Of a stretch of DNA of 64,000 nucleotides, positions 23,922-33,061 are shown piece after piece. Source of the DNA: JBLWXV01 sp048267245 (GTDB lineage Bacteria; Bdellovibrionota; Bacteriovoracia; Bacteriovoracales; Bacteriovoracaceae); NCBI GenBank assembly GCA_048267245.1, contig JBLWXV010000001.1:248001-312000 (forward strand). Reading direction: 5' to 3'. Numbering within the stretch: the first letter of the stretch is position 1; the number at the start of each line of letters is the position of its first letter. The notes below the pieces were generated by a model. The model was not told the origin of the DNA. It searched no databases and saw nothing but the letters and a program-made list of their open reading frames with translations. Made by a program: the position numbers and the translations under genes.

Positions 23922-25805
23922 ATGAATCGCGAGAAAGAACTCGAATCACTTATCTTAAAGCACAAGGCCCTCTACTACGAGGGCATTCCTTCAATATCCG
24001 ATAGTGAGTATGACAAGTATGAAGAGGAATTGAGAAAGATCAATCCAAAGCATCCTGTTCTAAGTCTTGTTGGTAGCGTTGTGAGTGGTGCAGATAAAGT
24101 TAAGCACGACTCAAAGATGCTATCGCTTGAAAAAACCTACTCTGTCACTGAGCTCTCCGATTGGATAGGTGAGAGAGTAACACTTAGCATGTATAAGCTC
24201 GATGGCGTCTCTTGTTCTGCTATATATGAAAACGGAAATCTCGTTCTCGTTAAAACTAGAGGTGATGGAACATTTGGTGAAAATATCACTGAGCGTGCGA
24301 AGTGGTCGAAATCGCTTCCAAAATCCATTGCTCACAAAGAAAGAATAGAAGTTAGAGGTGAGCTCTACTGTCCTGAAGATAAATTTATTCACCTCTGTGA
24401 AAAAATGGAATCTCTCGGATTAGACCGCCCCACCAATCAAAGAAATATTGTCGCGGGACTTATTGGAAGAAAGGACCACATTACCCTCTGTGAATATATC
24501 GATTTTAAAGCCTTCGATTTAATTAGTGATGAGCGACTTAAAAGAGAAGAGGAAAAGCTAAAGATCATGGCCAAGCAGGGCTTTGATATATGTGATTACG
24601 AGCTACACAAAGGTGGCAGCAAGATCGAAAGAGTTATTAAAGAAGCTGCCGAGTTTATGAGTGAGGGCGAATACCAGATTGATGGTCTTGTCTTTGTCTA
24701 TGATGATCTTGCACTTCACGAAGAGCTCGGGGCCACGTCACATCACCCAAGATATAAGATTGCCTTTAAGTTTCAAGGAGAAGCTAAGCAAACTCTTCTA
24801 AATGATATTGAATGGAATGTTTCGCGCAATGGCTACTTAACTCCTGTGGGCCTAGTTGAGCCTGTAGAACTTTCTGGGGCGATGATCTCACGGGTTACTC
24901 TTCACAATTATGGGATAGTAAGACAATTTAAAATTAAAAAGGGCGATGAAATTGAAATCATCCGCTCAGGGGAAGTAATCCCTAAATTTCTTGCGGTGAC
25001 TAAAGATGGCGGTGGGGAATTCAGTGTTCCATCTAAATGTCCTTCTTGTAGTGAAGCTGTAGAGATTCGCGATATTCGTCTTGTGTGTGTGAATGATAAA
25101 TGTCCCGCCAAACAAAGAGAGATTATTCTCAATTACATTCACAAGATTGGCATTGACGATATCAGTGCTAAGCGCCTCGATGAGATGATGAAGAATGGTC
25201 TGGTTCAAGAGATTTCAGACTTATATGAAAAGACTCACGAAGATTTCCTGGGCCTAGATAAAGTTAAGGACAAACTCGCACAAAAGTTTGTTGAGAGTAT
25301 CGAAAATTCTAAGCAGACCACCTTACCTCAATTTCTGGCGGCTCTAGGAATAAGTGGTGGCGCCATAAATAAGTGTGAAAAAATTGTCGATTATGGATTT
25401 GATACGCCAGAAAAGATTCTCTCTCTAACAATGGAAGAGTTGATCTCGGTAGAAGGCTTTGCTGAAAAATCGAGTGAAGAGTTTTTAAAGAGTCTGGAGC
25501 TTAAAAAGCCATTGATAAGAAAGCTTCTCTCATACGGATTTACTTTTGAGAGTCGCCAAGTGAATGAGACAGAACTCACAGGGAAGAAAATCTGTATAAC
25601 TGGAGCCCTTTCTGAGAAACGTTCAACTATAGAGGGTTGGATTAAAGATGGTGGTGGAATACCTGTCGGCTCCGTCTCAAAGAACACCGATATGCTACTC
25701 ACCAATGAAGAGGACTTGAAAAGTTCAAAGGCCAAGAAGGCACTTGAGCTCAAAATTCCAATCATCACAGAGCAAAAACTACGAGAAATGTTGGGAATCA
25801 ATTAA
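23922..25805 (+). CDS. ligA: NAD+-dependent DNA ligase
   Basis: Seals nicks using NAD+. Domain Ia (YYEGIPSISDSEYDKYEEEL) that binds the NMN half of NAD+ is present. The adenylated Lys is in YKLDGVS (Lys92), followed by TRGDGTFGENIT. Also visible: an OB domain, a four-Cys zinc finger (CPSCSEAVEIRDIRLVCVNDKC), helix-hairpin-helix repeats, and a C-terminal BRCT domain (LTGKKICITGALSEKR). At 627 residues it is 40-50 shorter than E. coli LigA. It starts 15 bases after the barrel gene. Another ligA copy elsewhere cannot be excluded. Confidence 0.93.
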   Translation: MNREKELESLILKHKALYYEGIPSISDSEYDKYEEELRKINPKHPVLSLVGSVVSGADKVKHDSKMLSLEKTYSVTELSDWIGERVTLSMYKLDGVSCSAIYENGNLVLVKTRGDGTFGENITERAKWSKSLPKSIAHKERIEVRGELYCPEDKFIHLCEKMESLGLDRPTNQRNIVAGLIGRKDHITLCEYIDFKAFDLISDERLKREEEKLKIMAKQGFDICDYELHKGGSKIERVIKEAAEFMSEGEYQIDGLVFVYDDLALHEELGATSHHPRYKIAFKFQGEAKQTLLNDIEWNVSRNGYLTPVGLVEPVELSGAMISRVTLHNYGIVRQFKIKKGDEIEIIRSGEVIPKFLAVTKDGGGEFSVPSKCPSCSEAVEIRDIRLVCVNDKCPAKQREIILNYIHKIGIDDISAKRLDEMMKNGLVQEISDLYEKTHEDFLGLDKVKDKLAQKFVESIENSKQTTLPQFLAALGISGGAINKCEKIVDYGFDTPEKILSLTMEELISVEGFAEKSSEEFLKSLELKKPLIRKLLSYGFTFESRQVNETELTGKKICITGALSEKRSTIEGWIKDGGGIPVGSVSKNTDMLLTNEEDLKSSKAKKALELKIPIITEQKLREMLGIN

Positions 25806-25860
25806 ATTATTCAGGCGCTAGCATAAGCTCTTCTAAATCGTCCCGTGCTTTGTCTGCAGC

Positions 25861-27195
25861 ATGGGAAAGCAAAAAATTAGTTATATCTGTCTCGAGTGCC
25901 AAGATAAGTCAGAGCAATGGCTTGGACGATGTCCAAGTTGTGGTGCATGGAATTCTCTCTGCGAAGTAGATACAAAAGTGCCACAAAGTTCTCGAAAGAC
26001 AAAAGATTGTCAGAAAATTTATCGCTTGAGTGAAGTTGATAGCGTTACACACCAAAGGCAAAGTACAGGAATTAGTGAGTTTGACAGAGTACTAGGGGGA
26101 GGGCTTGTAGCAGGGACCCTATGTCTACTTGCTGGAGAGCCAGGTGTCGGCAAATCCACTCTCATTATGTCTCTACTTCACTCGCTTAGCCTAGAGGATA
26201 GTAAGGTACAGACTTTATACGTAAGTGGTGAGGAGTCCGTTGAGCAAGTTGCTACCAGAGCAAAGCGAATGAAAGTTCATAGCTCAGCAATTGGGCTAAT
26301 AAATGAAATGAATCTTGAGGAGATAAAAAAGTGTATTGAAAAATTTGAAGCAAAGATCGTTGTGATTGACTCTATTCAGACAACATATGTAGAGGATGTT
26401 GGTTCAGCCCTGGGAAGTGCTTCTCAGGTAAAGGAAGTTACCTATCAGCTTATGGAATTGGCGAAGGCAAAGGGCATAAGCATTATCGTCATAGGCCATA
26501 TTACTAAGGATGGCAGTGTAGCTGGCCCCAAATTATTGGAGCACATGGTAGATGTCGTTCTCTATTTGGAGGGTGCTCCTTATGAGCAGAGAAGGATCGT
26601 TCGTGCACAAAAGAATAGATTTGGAGACACGAGAGAAATTGGAATTTTTAATATGAATGAGTTGGGAATACAAGAGTATGTTCAGGACGTAACAAACTCA
26701 GGTGTTTCTGAGATTGGACGAGTTCTCACCCTTGTAACTGAGGGAAGTAGGGACTTTATCGTTGAAGTACAAGCACTAATTACTGAGAGTGGTGGTCAAG
26801 TGGGAAGAAGAGTTTGTAGTGGCTATGATTCAAGTAGACTACTCATGATTATTGCAATGATTGAAAAGATAATGGCCAGAAAATTGATTTCACACGATAT
26901 CTATTTAAGCACAACAAGCACTTCGAGATTAGGTCATGTGGAAATGGATCTCGCTGTAATTAAGGCCATACTAAGTTCGATTGATGGTGTTAAAGAAGAT
27001 TCTAGGACACTATATCTTGGAGAGGTGCTACTGACTGGAGGAGTGAGAGTTGAGAGTGATGCCGGTAGGAAAATAAAGAGAGCGGCCCAATTGGGATATA
27101 AAACGATAGCTCTAAACACGCAACAAACTAATATATCCCCAAGGCAAGGGATTGAAGTGAAGAATGTAAATCATGTGGGAAAATTAAGAAATTAA
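25861..27195 (+). CDS. radA: DNA repair protein RadA (Sms), DNA-recombination branch-migration ATPase
   Basis: Hexameric helicase-like ATPase that extends recombination intermediates. A four-Cys zinc finger at residues 10-27 (CLECQDKSEQWLGRCPSCGAW) precedes the RecA-like core with P-loop GEPGVGKST, the RadA-specific KNRFG motif (AQKNRFGDTREIG), and a C-terminal Lon-like domain. Length 444 is typical. No clear Shine-Dalgarno precedes the ATG. The stop overlaps the convergent Hpt gene at TTAA (27192-27195). Confidence 0.95.
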   Translation: MGKQKISYICLECQDKSEQWLGRCPSCGAWNSLCEVDTKVPQSSRKTKDCQKIYRLSEVDSVTHQRQSTGISEFDRVLGGGLVAGTLCLLAGEPGVGKSTLIMSLLHSLSLEDSKVQTLYVSGEESVEQVATRAKRMKVHSSAIGLINEMNLEEIKKCIEKFEAKIVVIDSIQTTYVEDVGSALGSASQVKEVTYQLMELAKAKGISIIVIGHITKDGSVAGPKLLEHMVDVVLYLEGAPYEQRRIVRAQKNRFGDTREIGIFNMNELGIQEYVQDVTNSGVSEIGRVLTLVTEGSRDFIVEVQALITESGGQVGRRVCSGYDSSRLLMIIAMIEKIMARKLISHDIYLSTTSTSRLGHVEMDLAVIKAILSSIDGVKEDSRTLYLGEVLLTGGVRVESDAGRKIKRAAQLGYKTIALNTQQTNISPRQGIEVKNVNHVGKLRN

Positions 27196-27482
27196 ACAAA
27201 CTCAATCTCAACTGTCTCCACATATGATTTAAAATTATTCATTAGGACATCAAGCTTTTTATCATCATGTGCTTTAGCAGCAACCTCGAGAGAGCGAGCA
27301 ATATCGGCAAGGTCTAAGAAGCCATAATTTCCGGCAGTACCAGAAACGCGGTGGCCAACCTTTTGAATCTCTTCGTATTGATGGGCCGTAATATAATCAT
27401 TTAATAACTTGATATCTTCTTGGCGCTTACTAAAAAAGAGCGGGATAAGTCCCTCAATGCTCCTGTCTATAAATGCTTTCAT
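27192..27482 (-). CDS. Histidine phosphotransfer (Hpt) domain protein
   Basis: A 96-residue single-domain protein. HRVSGTAGNYGF with His44 matches the Hpt consensus HxLKGxAxxxG, set in a four-helix bundle pattern. Hpt proteins pass phosphate between receiver domains. Its start lies 29 bases inside the end of the hybrid kinase gene, so the two are translationally linked. It is the obvious partner for the kinase's C-terminal receivers. Output regulator not seen here. Confidence 0.88.
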   Translation of the reverse strand: MKAFIDRSIEGLIPLFFSKRQEDIKLLNDYITAHQYEEIQKVGHRVSGTAGNYGFLDLADIARSLEVAAKAHDDKKLDVLMNNFKSYVETVEIEFV

Positions 27483-30180
27483 TCACACCTCCCAGTTGGG
27501 TCTTGATCGTTGTAAATAGGGTATTCTTTAAAATTGGCTTTGTTAAATGAGCATCGCAGCCAGCATCTGTACTTTTTTGATACTCTTTATCAGGATCTAA
27601 TGCGTTGGCGGTTAAAGCAACGATAGGTGTTCTGTGCAAATGATTTTCTACTTCATACTCGCGTATAATGCGTGTGGCTTGATAACCATCTAAAACGGGC
27701 ATTTGAATGTCCATAAATATGAGGTCATAGTGATCTCGTTTGACCATTCGCACCGCCACTTCGCCATTCTCAGCAAAATCAACTTTATAGGGACGACTCT
27801 TTAGATGAGCGAGCATGAGCTCGCGATTCTCCTCAGAATCATCGACTATGAGAATGCGAGAGCTAGGTGCTAGATTTGTCGAGATGCTCGACTTATCTGG
27901 CTTTGCTCCGCTCACACCAAAGAGTGCTTGATTGATAGATGCTGAGAGTTCATCGTGAGTGAAGGGCTTTCTTAGGACGGGTATTGATTGATCTAGGTCT
28001 TCAGCTGCATGAACATCAAAACCAGTAATGAAAATGAAATTTGGCCTTGGTCTAAGCTCAGTGATTTTATCGTAAATTTCTTTGCCACTGATCAAAGGCA
28101 TTTTATAGTCACACAATATGAGATCGAAGTTCTTACTTTCTACCAAGTTAAGGGCATCTATCGGATCAGTTGCTGTAGAGATTTCCACGCCTAAGTCCAT
28201 TGCTCCGGCTTTGATAGACTCAAGGACATCACAATCATCATCAATGATTAAAAGAGATTTGCGATGAGGAGTCTCAGACTCTCTGAGGTTTGTAAGACCA
28301 TTGATTGTAAGAATAATTTCTTCCATGCGATAAGGACGAGCGACAAAATTGCTTATGCCAAGAGCATTCGCCTTGGCGCGAGAGTAATTATTATTATCAA
28401 TATTAAGGGCGCATACAATCCGAGACGGCGAGAGACCAAAATTAATGAGATTGTCGATAATCTTGAGTTTTCGATCTGGGTTGTGGGCAACACTTAAGAG
28501 AAAGACGTCCTCTTCTCGAAATGTTTTGGAGCGAATCATCGAGGTGAGCTCAATATCTGAAACAAAGAGAGGGGAGATTGTCAGCTCCTTGAAATATCTC
28601 TGTAGCAACTTGTTTGATGTGTGATTCTCTTCATTGATAATGAGCTTGCCTCCCTTGGGAAGAACAATTTTTTCAAGAATTTTTGGACTAGATTTAATTC
28701 TTTCGATTTTACAGGTGAATTTAAAGAGGCTTCCCTTCTTCTCTTGGGAACTAACGTTAATCTCACCACCCATGAGCTGAACAAGCTTTCTAGAAATAGA
28801 TAGACCAAGTCCCGTGCCACCAAACTTACGAGTTACAGATGAGTCGAGTTGATTAAAGTCTTCAAAGATTTGTTGAATTTTATCGTGACTAATTCCAATG
28901 CCAGTGTCCTCGACGGTAAATTCAATGGGGGCCGTAGCGCAGTGTGAGTCCTTAACCCACACGTTAACTTCACCTTTTTGAGTAAACTTAATGGCATTAT
29001 TGATGAGATTAATGAGAACCTGCTTTATACGACCGGGGTCCCCCTGGTAGACACCAGTGATACTGGTATCTAAATGGAAATTTAGATCAATACCTTTTTC
29101 ATGCGCTTTAATAGTGAGAAGTTCAACGACTTCTTGAGTTAACTCTTCAAGATCAAATTCAATATTCTCAAGCTTTAATTGATTGGCCTCGATTTTTGAG
29201 AGATCGAGAATATCATTGATGATTCCCAGAAGATTTCTACCCGATTTCATGAGGATGTTAATGTAGTGTTCTTGATCCTTGTTAAGTTTGGTCTCACTAA
29301 TGACTTCGGCCATACCGATAACACTATTGAGTGGAGTTCTAAGTTCGTGACTCATATTGGCCAAGAAGTGGCTCTTTGCCTTAGTGGCACTTGTCGCTTG
29401 ATCGAGGGCTTCATTGAGTTTCTTTTCATAGGCTTTATGCTCAGAAATATCTCTGATCATCCCCGAGAAGTAGCGCTGTCCATCTACATTAATCTCAGCA
29501 ATGGTTAACTCGGCCGGAAATGTTGTCTTGTCACTGCGCTGGCAAGTGACCTCCCTACCTATACCGATGACGGATGGTTTTCCTGTACTTAGGTAAGATT
29601 GAATATATTGATTATGTCTTTCAGCGTGATACGGAGGCATTAGGGTGCTGACGTTGGAGCCAATTGCTTCTTTTGAATCGATGAGAAAGAGTCTCTCGGC
29701 CGACTTATTGAATGAGAGAATAATTCCCTTTTCATCAATCGTGATAAAGGCATCGATTGTCGATTGAAGAACTTCATTGAGAATCTTGTCATGCTTTTCA
29801 TTGAGGGTGAGGAGTTCTTTGATGCTGGGATAGGAGAGGGCCTGTGGCATGTATTTCCAAGTTAAGTAAGCAATGCTCATGGCAACCAGAGCGAGTGCTG
29901 ATTTAACTCCAATAACTGTGGCATACATTGGTGAAGTAAGAGATCGCAGTGAGACGAGGTAGTAGACAGCACTTAGTAGGAGAAAACTTCCAAAGAGAGT
30001 GTAGAAATTTTTGAAAGCTAATTCACGCTTGCGCTTAATGTAGAAGAAAAAGGCAATTGCGATTGCGATGTAGGCAATCATGATAAAGAAATCACAGGCG
30101 AGCAAAGGCCAGAGAGCAATATCCTGTTGCGCCCATAAGGAAGAATAGGGAAATAAATTACTTTGTGAAAAAAAGGTCAT
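27454..30180 (-). CDS. Membrane hybrid sensor histidine kinase (PAS-HisKA-HATPase-three receivers)
   Basis: 908 residues. The N-terminal roughly 115 residues hold about four membrane helices. A PAS domain (about 135-255) with a PAC-like end (GMIRDISEHKAYEKK) follows. HisKA carries the phospho-accepting His in SHELRTPLN (near 277), followed by the ATPase domain with DTGIGI and GGTGLGLSISRKLV. Then come three receiver-like modules: a degenerate one (about 525-640, no acceptor Asp in the right context), a second with DYKMP (Asp near 690) and a third with DIQMP (Asp near 823) plus ALTANAL. The Hpt gene overlaps its 3' end. Signal unknown. Confidence 0.95.
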   Translation of the reverse strand: MTFFSQSNLFPYSSLWAQQDIALWPLLACDFFIMIAYIAIAIAFFFYIKRKRELAFKNFYTLFGSFLLLSAVYYLVSLRSLTSPMYATVIGVKSALALVAMSIAYLTWKYMPQALSYPSIKELLTLNEKHDKILNEVLQSTIDAFITIDEKGIILSFNKSAERLFLIDSKEAIGSNVSTLMPPYHAERHNQYIQSYLSTGKPSVIGIGREVTCQRSDKTTFPAELTIAEINVDGQRYFSGMIRDISEHKAYEKKLNEALDQATSATKAKSHFLANMSHELRTPLNSVIGMAEVISETKLNKDQEHYINILMKSGRNLLGIINDILDLSKIEANQLKLENIEFDLEELTQEVVELLTIKAHEKGIDLNFHLDTSITGVYQGDPGRIKQVLINLINNAIKFTQKGEVNVWVKDSHCATAPIEFTVEDTGIGISHDKIQQIFEDFNQLDSSVTRKFGGTGLGLSISRKLVQLMGGEINVSSQEKKGSLFKFTCKIERIKSSPKILEKIVLPKGGKLIINEENHTSNKLLQRYFKELTISPLFVSDIELTSMIRSKTFREEDVFLLSVAHNPDRKLKIIDNLINFGLSPSRIVCALNIDNNNYSRAKANALGISNFVARPYRMEEIILTINGLTNLRESETPHRKSLLIIDDDCDVLESIKAGAMDLGVEISTATDPIDALNLVESKNFDLILCDYKMPLISGKEIYDKITELRPRPNFIFITGFDVHAAEDLDQSIPVLRKPFTHDELSASINQALFGVSGAKPDKSSISTNLAPSSRILIVDDSEENRELMLAHLKSRPYKVDFAENGEVAVRMVKRDHYDLIFMDIQMPVLDGYQATRIIREYEVENHLHRTPIVALTANALDPDKEYQKSTDAGCDAHLTKPILKNTLFTTIKTQLGGVNESIYRQEH

Positions 30181-30267
30181 GGCCCCTCAACAAACGTCTG
30201 AGAGGCAATATGACATGATTGGTGAAAAAATTTTAGTTAGATAAAGCTTGTCCTGAGCGAAAGATTC

Positions 30268-31758
30268 CTAGAGATATAAACGCTTGATAGCTGCACTCCA
30301 TTGTTCGCGCTTAAGCTTGTAGTAGTTAGCAGAGTTTTGATTTGGATAGAAAATCCTATCTTGCTGCCAAAGCTTATCAATATCGGCAAAGCTAATTTCA
30401 CCGCGGCCAATCAAGGCAGCTAGTCCTGCGCCATAGGCAGTGGTTTCGATGATTTGGGGCCTGACTATTTCAAGTTTGCTCACAGTGGCTTGAATTTCCA
30501 TCAGAAAATCATTGGCCACGGCGCCGCCATCAACATTGAGAGATTTGATGGGGAGCTTAGTGTCACTAGACATGGCCACAACAAGATCATTAATGGAGAG
30601 CGCCATTCCCTCTAGGCACGCGCGCGCCACATGATGCCTACCGGTATCTCTGGTGAGGCCGATGAGGGCGCCCCTGGCCTCGCTCACCCAATAGGGGGAG
30701 CCAATTCCAGTAAAGAAGGGAAGAAAGAGAATATTTTCCATTTCATCCAATCTGTCTGCGCGGCGAGCGAGCTCTTCGACGTCTGGACTTTTTTGAATAA
30801 AGTTGAGGTTATCACGTAGCCACTGCACAGCGGCTCCGGCAATGTAGCAACTTCCCTCTAGGGCGTACATCAATTCATTTTTGTGGCGGTAGGCAACTGT
30901 GGTGAGTAGTCCGTTGGTGGATTCGACGGCCTCATTTCCAGTGTTGAGTAGCATGAACGCTCCAGTGCCATAGGTGCATTTCATACTTCCTTTTGAGTGT
31001 CCCGCTTGGCCAAAGAGTGCGGACTGTTGATCCCCAAGGATACCCGTAATGGCAATGCCGTCCGGGAGAAACTTAAGTCCTTTAGTCACACCAAATTGGT
31101 GAAAGCTTGGACAGACTTCTGGAAGTGAAGTCTTGGGGACGTTGAAATATTCACAGAGTTTATCAGACCAAGTGCCAGCGCTAAGATCCATAAGAAGTGT
31201 GCGTGAGGCATTGCTCGCCTCAGTCTTATGAGAGAGGCCACCAGTGAGTTTATAGAGTAGGTAGGTATCAATGGTTCCAAAGAGTAGATCATTGTGTGAG
31301 GCCGCGAGTTTAATGCCTTCATTATTTTCAAGTAGCCACTGCATCTTTGTGCCAGAAAAATAGGGATCAACTGGAAGGCCTGTAAGCTTTCTAATCCACT
31401 TGTCGTCACCTTTGTCACGAATAGAGCGGCAGCGCTCTTCAGTGCGGCGATCTTGCCAGACGATAGCATTGGCCAGTGGTGAGCCATCACGTCTAAAAGC
31501 GCAGGTGGTTTCACGCTGATTGGTGATACCGATGGCGATGATTTCACTAGATTGAATTTTGTTGCGTGAGAGAATGACTTGAATTGTTTTCTCAACTGTC
31601 TGCCAAATATCCACGAGGTTGTGCTCAACCCAGCCTGGACGTGGATAGATTTGTGGAAATTCATGATTTTCCTTATCGATGAACTTGAGTGAATTGGCGT
31701 CAAGTAAAACGGCAGTGGAACCAGTTGTTCCCTGGTCAATTGAGATTACATAGCTCAT
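30268..31758 (-). CDS. glpK: Glycerol kinase
   Basis: Phosphorylates glycerol to sn-glycerol-3-phosphate. FGGY-family features: DQGTTGSTAVLLD at the N-terminus, TNQRETTCAF, AIVWQDRRT, GTYLLYKLTGG-type region, and the C-terminal ATPase signature VDGGAVANDFLMEIQA. Length 496, typical. Neither glpF nor glpD is adjacent. In a predator it could serve host-derived glycerol from lipid breakdown; that link is inferred. The pilin-like small gene lies 18 bases upstream on the same strand. Confidence 0.95.
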   Translation of the reverse strand: MSYVISIDQGTTGSTAVLLDANSLKFIDKENHEFPQIYPRPGWVEHNLVDIWQTVEKTIQVILSRNKIQSSEIIAIGITNQRETTCAFRRDGSPLANAIVWQDRRTEERCRSIRDKGDDKWIRKLTGLPVDPYFSGTKMQWLLENNEGIKLAASHNDLLFGTIDTYLLYKLTGGLSHKTEASNASRTLLMDLSAGTWSDKLCEYFNVPKTSLPEVCPSFHQFGVTKGLKFLPDGIAITGILGDQQSALFGQAGHSKGSMKCTYGTGAFMLLNTGNEAVESTNGLLTTVAYRHKNELMYALEGSCYIAGAAVQWLRDNLNFIQKSPDVEELARRADRLDEMENILFLPFFTGIGSPYWVSEARGALIGLTRDTGRHHVARACLEGMALSINDLVVAMSSDTKLPIKSLNVDGGAVANDFLMEIQATVSKLEIVRPQIIETTAYGAGLAALIGRGEISFADIDKLWQQDRIFYPNQNSANYYKLKREQWSAAIKRLYL

Positions 31759-31776
31759 GAAATTTCCTTGCTAGAT

Positions 31777-31998
31777 TTACCTTAATTCTAGGGAGGCGGG
31801 CGGGTTCTGGTCAACGACCACTTGGACAATACCCTGCCAGTAGATGGCAATTCCCGAATTGAAGCCACGCAACATCACAAAGCCAATGATGACCAGCGTC
31901 GTTAAGAGGAAGATAAACTCTATAAACGATTGACCTCTCGAGTCGAGGACGTTAATTACTTGAGCATCTTGCTCGGGGGCTGTTGGCATTTCCTTCAC
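31777..31998 (-). CDS. Small pilin/TadE-like membrane protein
   Basis: A 73-residue protein. After about 20 residues comes GQSFIEFIFLLTTLVIIGFVML, resembling the GQxxxEF(xx)LLxP segment of TadE/TadF-like or prepilin proteins: a Gly and Glu(+5) next to a hydrophobic helix. There is no clear prepilin-peptidase site beyond this Gly. GTG start at 31998; an ATG three codons later is an alternative. It is divergent from the thioredoxin gene and just upstream of glpK. No other pilus gene is nearby. Confidence 0.65.
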   Translation of the reverse strand: MKEMPTAPEQDAQVINVLDSRGQSFIEFIFLLTTLVIIGFVMLRGFNSGIAIYWQGIVQVVVDQNPPASLELR

Positions 31999-32055
31999 CC
32001 TGTAAGAATCCAGTTGAATCTATTATACTGAAGCCTTGGGAGGAGCCAAGTTCTA

Positions 32056-32619
32056 GTGAAATTGAAGAAATACTTTCCACTTTTTGCCTTCGTCGTTGTG
32101 CTCTCTGGCTATTTATTCGGCCAGATTATCTTCAATGGCAGTGAGACTATTGCGACGCAGAGTGAAGTTTCTGCGGCCGAAAAAAAGCACTATGAGAGTA
32201 TCTTTCAAACACTAGAGGTGACGACGACAGAGAATAAGAAAATAAAACTCTCTGAAGTTGAATCTTCCATAATCGTTATTAATTTCTGGGCCAGCTGGTG
32301 CAAGCCCTGCCTTCAGGAATTTCCCTCCCTTGTTTCGCTCGGGAAGAGTTTTAAAGAATCAGAGTTAAAAATTATTGGGATCAACTCTGACTATGAAGAT
32401 CAAAAGAAGAATATTAAGAAAACTGTGGACGAGTATAAATTAAATTTTGATATCGTTGCTGACGAGAATAATAAAATACTCGACTCATTCATGATCTCTG
32501 CCATCCCTGTCTCAGTCATTTACCACAAGGGCAAAGTCGTAGAAATTTCTAAAGGGGAGAAGGATTTCACCTCTGAAGAAAACCTAAGTGGATTGCGCGC
32601 ACTTCTGGTAAAGAATTAA
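32056..32619 (+). CDS. TlpA/ResA-like membrane-anchored thioredoxin
   Basis: 187 residues. An N-terminal membrane anchor (about 6-25) places the domain in the periplasm. The redox site is WASWCKPC at about residues 82-89 (family WCxPC), followed by the TlpA-type central insert and a cis-Pro strand (ISAIPVSVIYHKG). It probably reduces or rearranges disulfides in exported proteins or cytochromes. GTG start with GGAGG ahead. It ends on a shared TTAA with the convergent Kazal lipoprotein gene. Confidence 0.9.
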   Translation: MKLKKYFPLFAFVVVLSGYLFGQIIFNGSETIATQSEVSAAEKKHYESIFQTLEVTTTENKKIKLSEVESSIIVINFWASWCKPCLQEFPSLVSLGKSFKESELKIIGINSDYEDQKKNIKKTVDEYKLNFDIVADENNKILDSFMISAIPVSVIYHKGKVVEISKGEKDFTSEENLSGLRALLVKN

Positions 32620-33029
32620 ACATCAGCCTCAGTGCAAGCACCTTGATGAAGAAAGGTTGCGTCTTGTTCTTGTCGAAGACAATCGTTTTCATATTCCTTG
32701 GGATCGAGGTCGTCACTGCTTGGGCAGTATTCACCTACAGCACAGTCTTGATTCGGACGCCCGCATACAATTCCCGATTTTGAACATTCATTGGTTACAC
32801 AGGCACCCATGACGAAATTAACTCCAGCACAATTGGCAAAGCAAGAGTTGGTATAAGAGACGCCGTCGGAGCCACAAACAGGATTAGCATTATTGGTGCA
32901 CGGGCAAGTCACCGCAGCTGATTGAGAACTAGAAGTAGATCTTGTACTTGAAACCTTACTATTGAACCCCTGCTGACCACATGAGGTTAGGATAAAGCTC
33001 AAACCAATAAGACAAATTAGATATCTCAT
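32616..33029 (-). CDS. Lipoprotein with Kazal-type serine protease inhibitor domain
   Basis: 137 residues. The lipoprotein signal ends in lipobox LTSC (Cys17). After a Ser-rich linker, a Kazal domain is seen: CPCTNNANPVCGSDGVSY, then TNSCFANCAG and a final Cys, matching C-x-C...PVCGxDGxTYxNxCxxxCA. A second Cys-rich segment (CGRPNQDC, YCPSS) follows. Kazal domains block serine proteases. On the surface or in the periplasm it could protect against the cell's own secreted proteases or those of prey (inferred). Confidence 0.87.
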   Translation of the reverse strand: MRYLICLIGLSFILTSCGQQGFNSKVSSTRSTSSSQSAAVTCPCTNNANPVCGSDGVSYTNSCFANCAGVNFVMGACVTNECSKSGIVCGRPNQDCAVGEYCPSSDDLDPKEYENDCLRQEQDATFLHQGACTEADV

Positions 33030-33061
33030 AGCATTCTTATCGGTTAATCGAGAGGGAAACT

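Noticed and set aside
25391..25801. 136-codon frame antisense to ligA
   Set aside because: Antisense to conserved HhH and BRCT coding sequence; Ser/Phe/Ile-rich shadow composition.
31086..31739. 217-codon minus-strand open frame inside glpK
   Set aside because: Second frame on the same strand as glpK; low-quality protein without domains.
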